DNA of 64,000 bases from Bradyrhizobium sp. CCBAU 53338 (GTDB lineage: Bacteria; Pseudomonadota; Alphaproteobacteria; Rhizobiales; Xanthobacteraceae): contig NZ_CP030048.1 in the NCBI RefSeq assembly GCF_015291665.1, positions 7,103,501-7,167,500 of the forward strand, in the 5' to 3' direction. The notes below the pieces were generated by a model. The model had not been told where the DNA came from. It did no database searches and worked only from the letters and a program-made list of their open reading frames with translations. This document shows positions 8,997-16,724 of this stretch, one piece after another. The number at the start of each line of letters is the position of its first letter. The first letter of the stretch is position 1. The position numbers were made by a program, and so were the translations under genes.

Positions 8997-9298
8997 AGCG
9001 GTCACTTCCCTTGGCCATGTTGCTGCTCATGAGCCTCGCACCATCCGCGCGCGCGGCAAGCGAGGCAGACTACAAGGCGGCTTACGCTGCTGCGGAGGCT
9101 GCGTCCAAAGAGGCAACCGGCATGCGCAACCAGTGGACCACGACCGTCTCGACGCTGGCGGCCGCCAAGAAGGCGGGCGATGGCGGCGATTTCGACCGCG
9201 CCGTGGCCGCCGCCAAGGAAGCTGAGGCGCTGGCGAAAGCGTCGATCTTCCAGGCGACATCGGAAAAAGAGGCCTGGAAGGCAATGGAAATCCGCTAG
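8993..9298 (+). CDS. SoxXA-binding protein (SoxK/SAXB-like)
   Basis: A 101-residue secreted helical protein. A signal peptide (MKRSLPLAMLLLMSLAPSARA) is followed by an Ala/Lys/Glu-rich sequence built of repeated EADYKAAYAAAEAA and GDFDRAVAAAKEAEALAKAS units, which predicts a short helical hairpin. Small proteins of this composition encoded right after soxA in other bacteria are known as SoxK or SoxXA-binding protein and increase SoxXA activity. It overlaps the soxA stop by four bases (ATGA), so it is translated with it. Identification rests on position and composition, not on conserved catalytic residues. Confidence 0.8.
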   Translation: MKRSLPLAMLLLMSLAPSARAASEADYKAAYAAAEAASKEATGMRNQWTTTVSTLAAAKKAGDGGDFDRAVAAAKEAEALAKASIFQATSEKEAWKAMEIR

Positions 9299-9352
9299 CG
9301 TGAGCCCTGGTGGAACGATCGACCTGCCGAGACCAGGCGCGGAGACTGTGTG

Positions 9353-11098
9353 ATGGCGATCCGCCGCCGCGATTTCCTGAAGAGCTCGGCAATCGCTGCC
9401 GCATCGCTTGCGCTGCCGCGGCTTGCGCGCGGCGCTGAAGCCGCCGGCATTTACGACATCGAGCGGTTCGGTAACGCGCGGATCCTGCACACCACCGACA
9501 CGCATGCGCAGCTCAATCCGGTCTATTTCCGCGAGCCCAGCGTCAATATCGGCATTGCCGAGATGGCGGGACGGCCGCCGCATCTGGTCGGCCGCGCCTT
9601 TCTGGAACGATTCGGAATCCGGCCCGACAGCGCCGATGCCTATGCTTTCACCTGCGTCGAGTTCGAGAAGTCGGCCGGCCGCTTCGGCAAGCTCGGGGGC
9701 TTTGCCCATCTGAAGACGCTGATCGACCGCCTCCGCAGCGACGTCGGCGACAAGCATGCCATGCTGGTCGACGGCGGCGATCTCTGGCAGGGCACGGGCC
9801 TCGCCAACGTCATGCAGGGCCGCGACATGGTCGAGGTCGCCAATCTGCTCGGCATCGAGGCGATGACCGGGCATTGGGAATTCACCTATGGCGAGCAGGC
9901 GCTGCGCGACAATCTCGAGCACTTCAAGGGCGAGTTTCTGGCGCAGAACGTCTTCCTGACCGAGGAAGCCGCCTTCAACGACGCCCCCGCCTTCGACAAG
10001 GCGACGGGGCGCGTCTTCAAGCCGTCCATCATCAAGGAGCTCAGTGGCCATCGCGTCGCTGTCATCGGCCAGGCCTTTCCTTACGTGCCGATCGCGCATC
10101 CCAAGCGGTTCACACCGAACTGGACCTTCGGCATTCGCGATGAGGAGCTCCAGAAGCACGTCGACGCATTGCGCGGCAACGACAAGGTCGATGCAGTCAT
10201 CCTGCTCTCGCACAACGGCATGGACGTCGACCTCAAGCTCGCAAGCCGCGTCACCGGCATCGACATCATCCTCGGCGGCCACACCCATGACGCCGTGCCG
10301 CAGCCGATTCCCGTGACGAACGCCGGGGGTACGACGCTCGTCACCAATGCCGGGTCCAATGGAAAATTCCTGGCCGTGCTCGATCTCGCGCTCGACAAGG
10401 GAAAGGTCAGCGACGTTAAATATCATCTGCTGCCGGTCTATTCCGAACTGCTGAAGCCCGATCCCGCCATGGCCGAGCTGATCGGCAAGCTGCGCGCGCC
10501 TGTTGTCACCGACTGGTCGGAGAAGATCGCGACGCCCGATCGGTTGCTCTATCGTCGCGATAATTTCGCCGGCCCCGTCGACGAGCTGATCTGCGCCGCC
10601 CTGCGCACCGAGCTCGACGCCCAGATCGCGCTGTCGCCCGGCTTCCGCTGGGGCGTCACCGCGCTATCAGGCCAGCCGATCACGATGGAAGACCTGCTCG
10701 CGGAAACCGCGATCACCTATCCCGAGACGTACGTGCAGGAGATGACGGGCGCGGACATCAAGAACGTGCTCGAAGACATTTGCGACAATCTCTTCAACGC
10801 CGATCCCTACCATCAGCAGGGCGGCGACATGGTGCGCGCCGGCGGGCTCAGCTACGCCTGCAGCCCCGCCAATGCGATCGGCAGCCGCATCTCCGAGCTC
10901 AAGCTCGCCAACGGCAGGGCGCTCAACGCCAACCATCGCTACAAGGTCGCGGGCTGGGCCTCGGTCAACGGCCAGCAGGGCGCGCCGGTATGGGACGTCG
11001 TCGGCAAATATCTGCGCTCAGGCCGGATGTTCCAGGAACGGCTCGGCAGCGGCGTCGCGCTCAAGGGCGTCGACGGCAATCCGGGCATTGCGGGATAG
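9353..11098 (+). CDS. soxB: Thiosulfohydrolase SoxB
   Basis: A 581-residue periplasmic dimanganese hydrolase that releases sulfate from SoxY-S-thiosulfonate. A Tat signal (RRRDFLKSSA) is at the N-terminus. Metal-binding motifs of the 5'-nucleotidase/metallophosphatase fold are visible: HTTDTHAQLNP at 46-56, DGGDLWQGTG, the SoxB-type GHWEFTYG, SHNGMD, and GGHTHD. The C-terminal 5'-nucleotidase domain contains the YPETYVQEMTG region. ATG 9353 follows GGAG at a good distance; an in-frame GTG at 9350 is three bases earlier. It is followed five bases later by the DsrE-like gene. Confidence 0.96.
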   Translation: MAIRRRDFLKSSAIAAASLALPRLARGAEAAGIYDIERFGNARILHTTDTHAQLNPVYFREPSVNIGIAEMAGRPPHLVGRAFLERFGIRPDSADAYAFTCVEFEKSAGRFGKLGGFAHLKTLIDRLRSDVGDKHAMLVDGGDLWQGTGLANVMQGRDMVEVANLLGIEAMTGHWEFTYGEQALRDNLEHFKGEFLAQNVFLTEEAAFNDAPAFDKATGRVFKPSIIKELSGHRVAVIGQAFPYVPIAHPKRFTPNWTFGIRDEELQKHVDALRGNDKVDAVILLSHNGMDVDLKLASRVTGIDIILGGHTHDAVPQPIPVTNAGGTTLVTNAGSNGKFLAVLDLALDKGKVSDVKYHLLPVYSELLKPDPAMAELIGKLRAPVVTDWSEKIATPDRLLYRRDNFAGPVDELICAALRTELDAQIALSPGFRWGVTALSGQPITMEDLLAETAITYPETYVQEMTGADIKNVLEDICDNLFNADPYHQQGGDMVRAGGLSYACSPANAIGSRISELKLANGRALNANHRYKVAGWASVNGQQGAPVWDVVGKYLRSGRMFQERLGSGVALKGVDGNPGIAG

Positions 11099-11103
11099 CA
11101 ACG

Positions 11104-11559
11104 ATGCGGTCGCAGATCACGGGTGCAATGCTGCTGGCGCTGCTCGCCTGGGCCGCGGTGCCGCTCGCGTTCGCGCAGCAGGTGCCGCTGCAGGACAAGC
11201 CGTTCGCCGAGCACAAGGTCGTGCTTCAGCTTTCCGACGGCGACGCCAGGAAGCAGGCGCTGGTGCTGAGCGTCGCCAACAATCTGCTCAAGGCCTACGA
11301 CCCCGACAAGATCGCGGTGGAGGTCGTCGCCTTCGGTCCCGGCATCGATCTGCTGCTGTCCGGCAACGAGCGCCGCAAGCAGGTCGAAAGCCTGATCGCG
11401 CAGGGCGTGCGCTTCGACATCTGCCTCAATACGGTCGACACGATCGAGCGGGAGACCGGAAAGAGGCCGGACTTCATTCCGGCGGCAACGCCGGTGCAAG
11501 TGGGAGTCGGGCAGATCCTGTTTCTGGCGGAGAATGGGTACACGGTGGTGCGGCCGTAG
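11104..11559 (+). CDS. Secreted DsrE/F-like protein, last gene of the sox operon
   Basis: A 151-residue protein with a signal peptide cleaved near PLAFAQQ. The mature part has the pattern of the DsrE/DsrF-like fold: KVVLQLSDGDARKQALVLSVANNLLKAY (first strand and helix), then VEVVAFGPGIDLLL and LIAQGVRFDICLNT. Intracellular DsrE/TusD proteins are sulfurtransferases with a catalytic Cys; here the single cysteine of the mature part is in RFDICLNT, a position typical of periplasmic DsrE-like proteins of unknown role. It starts five bases after soxB, so it should be co-transcribed. A role in handling sulfane sulfur is inferred from context only. Confidence 0.8.
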   Translation: MRSQITGAMLLALLAWAAVPLAFAQQVPLQDKPFAEHKVVLQLSDGDARKQALVLSVANNLLKAYDPDKIAVEVVAFGPGIDLLLSGNERRKQVESLIAQGVRFDICLNTVDTIERETGKRPDFIPAATPVQVGVGQILFLAENGYTVVRP

Positions 11560-11591
11560 GCGACGCAAGGGCGAGTCCGCGCCAAACTCGG

Positions 11592-11676
11592 TGTCATTCG
11601 CCGCGAAAGCGGGGAATCCAGTACGCCGCAGCTTCACCGTGTCCCACCCGGGTCTCTGGAATCGCGGGCGATGACA
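11592..11676. repeat. Imperfect palindromic repeat after the sox operon
   Basis: TGTCATTCGCCGCGAAAGCGGGGAATCCAG on one side and CTCTGGAATCGCGGGCGATGACA on the other form an imperfect inverted repeat about 85 bases long. It resembles in layout the other palindromes of the window (TCATTCC/GGAATGA type ends). It follows the last sox gene and may end its transcript. Confidence 0.65.
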
Positions 11677-11802
11677 GCGGTGGGGGTGGCTGCCCCGGCG
11701 CAATAAAAATTTTCTAAAATCTCCTATCGGTGCAGTGATTTACTTCTCCTTCTGCCCTCCGGCGTAGTAGAATCCTCGAAATCACTCACGCCGGGTCCTG
11801 CC

Positions 11803-12843
11803 ATGATCTTTCGCCAGCTCTTCGACAGCGTTTCGGGAACCTACAGCTACCTGCTTGCCAGCCGCGCCGGCGGCGAAGCTTTGATCCTTGATCCAGTGCT
11901 GGAGAAGGTCGACCGCTACTGCCAGCTGCTGCGCGAACTCGACCTCAAGCTGGTCAAGGCCGTCGACACCCATCTGCATGCCGACCACGTCACCGGGCTC
12001 GGCGAACTGCGAGACCGCACCCATTGCATGACCGTGATGGGCGACCAGACCAAGGCCGACGTGGTGGCGATGCGCGTTGCGGACGGCGACAAGGTGACGA
12101 TCGAAGGGCTGTCGCTCGACGTGATGTACACACCGGGCCACACCGACGATTCCTATTCCTACCTGATGGGCGACCGCGTCTTCACCGGCGACACGCTGCT
12201 GATCCGTGGCACCGGCCGCACAGATTTCCAGAACGGCTCGTCCCGCGCGCAATATGATTCGATCTTCAACCGGCTGCTGAAGCTGCCGGACGAGACGATG
12301 GTCTTCCCGGCGCACGACTACAAGGGTGACACCGTCTCCACCATCGGCGAGGAGAAGCGCTACAATCCCCGCCTCCAGGTGCGCTCCGTCGACGAATATA
12401 TCGAGCTGATGGCGAACCTGAAGCTGCCCAACCCGAAGATGATGGACGTCGCGGTGCCCGCCAATATGCGGGTCGGCCTGCATCAGGACGAGTTGGCGAA
12501 AGAGGGCCGCGCGCTCAGCGCGGTCGAGGCGATCCGCTCGCTGCACCGGCCCGACATCCTGCTGGTCGATCTGCGCGAGACCAATGAACGGATGAAGCAT
12601 GGCATGCTCGAAGGCGCGCTGCACACGCCCTATCCGAGCGTGGAGGAGAGCCTCAAGCCCGGCGGCATGCTGCGCGAGGTCGCTGCCGCGACGGGGCGCC
12701 GCGTCGTGTTCTTCTGCGCTTTCGGCGAGCGTTCGGCGATGGCTGTTGCCGCGGCCAAGGAGGCCGGCCTTTCCAACACCGCTCATATCGCAGGCGGTAT
12801 CGATGCCTGGAAGAAGGCGGGCGGCCCGGTGGTGCACGCCTGA
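11803..12843 (+). CDS. Persulfide dioxygenase (ETHE1-like) fused to rhodanese
   Basis: A 346-residue two-domain protein. Residues 1 to about 235 are a metallo-beta-lactamase fold of the ETHE1/Blh kind: H57-x-H59-x-D61-H62, H113 in TPGHTDD, D130 in FTGDTL and H171 in FPAHDY. ETHE1 enzymes use H113, H171-type His and one Asp to hold a single iron and oxidise glutathione persulfide to sulfite. Residues 240-346 form a rhodanese domain with catalytic C305 in VFFCAFGERSA. The fusion couples sulfur transfer between thiosulfate/GSH and persulfide oxidation. No signal peptide, so it acts in the cytoplasm. It lies 243 bases after the sox operon on the same strand and complements it functionally. Confidence 0.92.
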   Translation: MIFRQLFDSVSGTYSYLLASRAGGEALILDPVLEKVDRYCQLLRELDLKLVKAVDTHLHADHVTGLGELRDRTHCMTVMGDQTKADVVAMRVADGDKVTIEGLSLDVMYTPGHTDDSYSYLMGDRVFTGDTLLIRGTGRTDFQNGSSRAQYDSIFNRLLKLPDETMVFPAHDYKGDTVSTIGEEKRYNPRLQVRSVDEYIELMANLKLPNPKMMDVAVPANMRVGLHQDELAKEGRALSAVEAIRSLHRPDILLVDLRETNERMKHGMLEGALHTPYPSVEESLKPGGMLREVAAATGRRVVFFCAFGERSAMAVAAAKEAGLSNTAHIAGGIDAWKKAGGPVVHA

Positions 12844-12933
12844 CGGCGGCGCCGCAGGCTCTTGAGATAGGTCAGGAAGCGCTTAGGTTTTCTGGCTAGA
12901 AGCGGATGAACGCATCACCATCCGGGACCGACC

Positions 12934-13095
12934 ATGGCCAAATCAGCCAAGCCGAGTGAGCCGCCGAAGACAACGACCGCAGCGGACAAGGCCAAAAAGC
13001 CCCAGCCGCCGCGCGATACCGACGACGACTACGAAGACGGCGACATCGCCACGCCGAAACGCGATCGTTACGGGAATGACGACGAGCCGTTGTGA
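12934..13095 (+). CDS. Small acidic/basic disordered protein (53 residues)
   Basis: ATG at 12934, stop at 13093-13095, 53 codons. The sequence is rich in Lys, Pro and Asp and has no hydrophobic core: MAKSAKPSEPPKTTTAADK at the start, then a DTDDDYEDGDIATPKRDRYG segment and a terminal DDEPL. A ribosome site is not strong (GGGACCG before the start). Coding is suggested by GC-rich third positions. Small proteins of this make-up are common in Bradyrhizobium and usually annotated as hypothetical. Function unknown; it looks intrinsically disordered. Confidence 0.6.
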   Translation: MAKSAKPSEPPKTTTAADKAKKPQPPRDTDDDYEDGDIATPKRDRYGNDDEPL

Positions 13096-13270
13096 GGGAG
13101 AGCCGTCGTGAGGGGTGATCTTGCCCCGCGAACGGTGTGCCCCACGGCTGCATGCAGCTATCGGTGAGGCCACGCCCCACCCGCGCTACCTGCCATGCGC
13201 CCGCGTTCATGGACAAATAACCCGACAGCCCGATATTTTGCGCCTCCATAGGACGCAAAACGGAACCGCA

Positions 13271-14479
13271 ATGGTCGACGTTCTCGCCGCACCGCAACAA
13301 GGCAAGGCGGACAGCGCGCTGCGCACGCTGACCGGAATCTCGATCGCGCATTGGGTCAGCCATTTCCATCTGCTGGTCTTGCCGATGCTGTTCCCGTTCC
13401 TGAAGACCCAGCTTGGCGTCGGCTATGTCGAACTCGGCTTCGCCCTGACCGTGTCGGCCGTCGTCTCCGGGCTGACGCAGGCACCCACCGGCTATCTCGT
13501 CGACCATTTTGGCGCGCGCAGGATCCTGCTCGGCGGACTGACGCTCGGCGGGCTCGCGCTGATCATGCTCGGGCTGCATCTGAGCTACGCCTCGCTGATC
13601 GCCTGCGCCGTCCTGCTCGGGCTCGCCAACAGCGTCTACCATCCCGCCGATTACGCGATTCTGGCCGAGCACATGGACGAAGCGCGGATGGGCCGCGCCT
13701 TCTCGGTCCACACCTTTGCCGGCTATTTCGGTGGCGCCGTTGCACCGGCGATCGTCGCCGCGCTGATGACGGTGTCCGGCGGCGTCGGTGCGCTGCTCGC
13801 CTCGGGCGCGATCGGGGTGCTGGTGGCGCTGCTGCTGGTGGTCATAAGCATTCCCGACGCCGGCGCACACAAGGCCAAGCCCGGCACCGCGGATGCACCG
13901 AAGCAGGCCGTCATCACGCCTGCCCTGATCACGCTGACCGCGCTGTTCATGCTGCTGAGTCTGTCGGTGGCCGGCATCAACAATTTCGGCGTGGTCGCGC
14001 TGATGAGCGGCTACGGCGCGACCTATTCCATCGCCAATGTGGCGCTGACGGCATTCCTTGGCTCGAGCGCGGTGGGCGTGCTCGCCGGCGGTTTCCTCGC
14101 CGACCACACCGAGCGCCACGGCTACGTCGCCGCCGCCTGCTTTGCCGCGAATGCCGCGATCGTTCTGCTGATCGCGTTGGTCACGCTGCCGGCTTGGGCG
14201 CTCACCGCCACGATGGCAACCGCCGGCTTCCTCTCCGGCGTGATTGCGCCGTCGCGGGACATGCTGGTGCGCAATGCGGCGCCTCCCGGCGCTGCGGGGC
14301 GCGCCTTCGGCATCGTCTCCACCGGCTTCAATCTCGGCGGCATCGTCTCACCGCTGCTGTTCGGCTGGATCATGGACCAGAGCGCGCCGCATTGGGTGTT
14401 CGGCGCCTCCGTGATCTTCATGGTCGCAACGGTGGTGCTGTCGCCGTTCACGGAACGGAAGACGCAAGCCAAGGCTTGA
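13271..14479 (+). CDS. MFS transporter
   Basis: A 402-residue membrane protein with about twelve helices. The loop 2-3 motif reads GYLVDHFGARRILLGG, a version of MFS motif A (G-x-x-x-D-x-x-G-x-R-R). HPADYAILAEHMDEARMGRAFSVH follows helix 4-5 and resembles the fosmidomycin-resistance (Fsr) branch, which exports small compounds. The ATG at 13271 gives a plausible N-terminus; the longer frame from 13115 has no membrane or family features. Convergent with the next gene across an inverted repeat. Substrate unknown. Confidence 0.85.
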   Translation: MVDVLAAPQQGKADSALRTLTGISIAHWVSHFHLLVLPMLFPFLKTQLGVGYVELGFALTVSAVVSGLTQAPTGYLVDHFGARRILLGGLTLGGLALIMLGLHLSYASLIACAVLLGLANSVYHPADYAILAEHMDEARMGRAFSVHTFAGYFGGAVAPAIVAALMTVSGGVGALLASGAIGVLVALLLVVISIPDAGAHKAKPGTADAPKQAVITPALITLTALFMLLSLSVAGINNFGVVALMSGYGATYSIANVALTAFLGSSAVGVLAGGFLADHTERHGYVAAACFAANAAIVLLIALVTLPAWALTATMATAGFLSGVIAPSRDMLVRNAAPPGAAGRAFGIVSTGFNLGGIVSPLLFGWIMDQSAPHWVFGASVIFMVATVVLSPFTERKTQAKA

Positions 14480-14512
14480 GCTGCAAGTTTTATCGTCGTC
14501 CCCGAGTTCAGG

Positions 14513-14552
14513 TGTCGTCCCGGCGAGGGCCTAGCCTTCCGCCGGGACGACA
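14513..14552. terminator. Inverted repeat between convergent MFS genes (probable bidirectional terminator)
   Basis: TGTCGTCCCGGC at 14513-14524 pairs with GCCGGGACGACA at 14541-14552, twelve bases each, with a 16-base loop. It sits in the 99 bases between two convergent genes and is related to the repeat at 20695-20722. There is no clear T-run, so it may be a repeat element that doubles as a terminator. Confidence 0.6.
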
Positions 14553-14578
14553 GTTGTGATTGAGGCGAGGGAGCCCTC

Positions 14579-15925
14579 TTACGTCGGCGAGACCACACCC
14601 TTCAACCCGGCTTCCCGCGGAGCCGCGCCACGGGTCAGCCTGGCCTTTTCCGTGTTCGGCCGGAGCAACAGCAGGCCGACGACGCCGGAGCCGATCATCA
14701 CCAGCGCGTTGATGGTGAAGCCGGTCATGTAGCCGTTGAGCATGCTGCCGGCGCGCTGGATCACGGTGCCCATCACCATCGGGGCGATGATGCCCGAGAG
14801 CGTGTAGAGCGCGCCGTAGATCGCGATGACCGCGCCGCGCTGCGAGGCGGGCGTGAACTCGCCGAGCATCGGCGGGCACACCACATAGATCGCACCGCAG
14901 AGGCCCGAGCCGACGACGAGCAGCGCGATCTGCAGACCCGCGCCCGAGACATGCGGCATCAACGCGAGGATCAGGCCGCCGATGACCAGCGGCACCGAGC
15001 CGAGCACGCCGCGCGAGATGCGCGTGGTGTAACCGCGCGCCATCATCACCTGCGAGATCCAGCCGGTCAGGATGACGATGGTGGCGCCGAACACCCAGGG
15101 CAGGATCGAGATGAAGCCGGCCTGCTGCTGCGAGAAGCCGAGGCCCGTGATGATGAAGGCGGTGAACCAGGTGAGGCCGAGCGAGAGCGCCCAATAGGCA
15201 CCGAAGGTCGCGATCACGCAGCCGAGGAAGGTGCGGGAGGTCAGCAGCTGGACGTAGGGAATTTTCGGCTCATTGGCCGCGAGCGCCTGGGTGTCCTCGA
15301 GCGGACCTTCCTTGCCGAGCGCGAGCCAGGCACAGACCCAGATCAGTCCGACCAGGCCGAGTGCGCCGAAGGCGTAGTGCCAGGAGTGGTTGACGATCAC
15401 CCAGTTCAGCGCCGGCACGGCGAGAATGACGCCGAAGGCCGAACCCTGCGACAGGATCGCGGTCGGCAGCGTGCGCTTCTCGTCCGGGAACCATTTGTAG
15501 ATCGCGTGCGCGGCAACCGAGAAGGCCGGCCCTTCACCCGCACCGAGCACGATGCGGCAGATCAACAGTGTGGTGAAGGAGACGGTGCCGACCATCGGAA
15601 ACTGCGCCAGCGCCCAGACCACCGCCAAGGTCAGCAGCACATAACGCGTTGCCACCTTGTTGACGATGAAGCCGACCACGATGGCCGAGATCGAGAACAG
15701 GAAGAAGAACGAGGAGCCGAGCAGGCCGAACTGCGCAGGCTCGAGCTTCAGTTCGGTCATGATCGGCACGCCGGCGAGGCCGACGACGATCTTGTCGGCG
15801 AAGTTCACGACCATGAAGAGAAAGAGCAGAAAAGTGACGGTCCAGGCGCCCTTCGGCGTTGCATTCGTCCCTTGGGACACCCCTGCCGTCCTGCCCGCCG
15901 CACTGGGCGTTCCCTGAGCGCTCAT
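14579..15925 (-). CDS. MFS transporter, anion:cation symporter (ACS)-like
   Basis: A 448-residue twelve-helix carrier. The first helix has FLLFLFMVVNFADKIVVGLAG, typical of the ACS family of sugar-acid and organic-anion symporters. RIVLGAGEGPAFSVAAHAIYKWFPDEKR matches the conserved G-E-G-x-x-x-P...W segment of this family. The second ATG (15925) of two adjacent ones is preferred because GGGGAG ends four bases before it. The gene is divergent from the ABC transporter operon starting near 16071. The transported anion is not deducible. Confidence 0.87.
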   Translation of the reverse strand: MSAQGTPSAAGRTAGVSQGTNATPKGAWTVTFLLFLFMVVNFADKIVVGLAGVPIMTELKLEPAQFGLLGSSFFFLFSISAIVVGFIVNKVATRYVLLTLAVVWALAQFPMVGTVSFTTLLICRIVLGAGEGPAFSVAAHAIYKWFPDEKRTLPTAILSQGSAFGVILAVPALNWVIVNHSWHYAFGALGLVGLIWVCAWLALGKEGPLEDTQALAANEPKIPYVQLLTSRTFLGCVIATFGAYWALSLGLTWFTAFIITGLGFSQQQAGFISILPWVFGATIVILTGWISQVMMARGYTTRISRGVLGSVPLVIGGLILALMPHVSGAGLQIALLVVGSGLCGAIYVVCPPMLGEFTPASQRGAVIAIYGALYTLSGIIAPMVMGTVIQRAGSMLNGYMTGFTINALVMIGSGVVGLLLLRPNTEKARLTRGAAPREAGLKGVVSPT

Positions 15926-16070
15926 CATTCTCCCCGTATGTCTTTATTGTCGGCACTTTTGATTTGGCCGTCTCGGGAGCTAACAACGGCTTGAACGGCA
16001 ACGCAACCCCGGCATTTCCACATCAAGTGTGCTACGCAGCATTGAGTTAATTCCGTCCGGCGCACTGACC

Positions 16071-16720
<650 letters not shown>

Positions 16721-16724
<4 letters not shown>

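Noticed and set aside
12896..14119. Open frame of 407 codons on the minus strand over the MFS gene at 13271
   Set aside because: Composition rich in Arg, Gln and His without hydrophobic helices; the plus-strand frame encodes a complete twelve-helix transporter.
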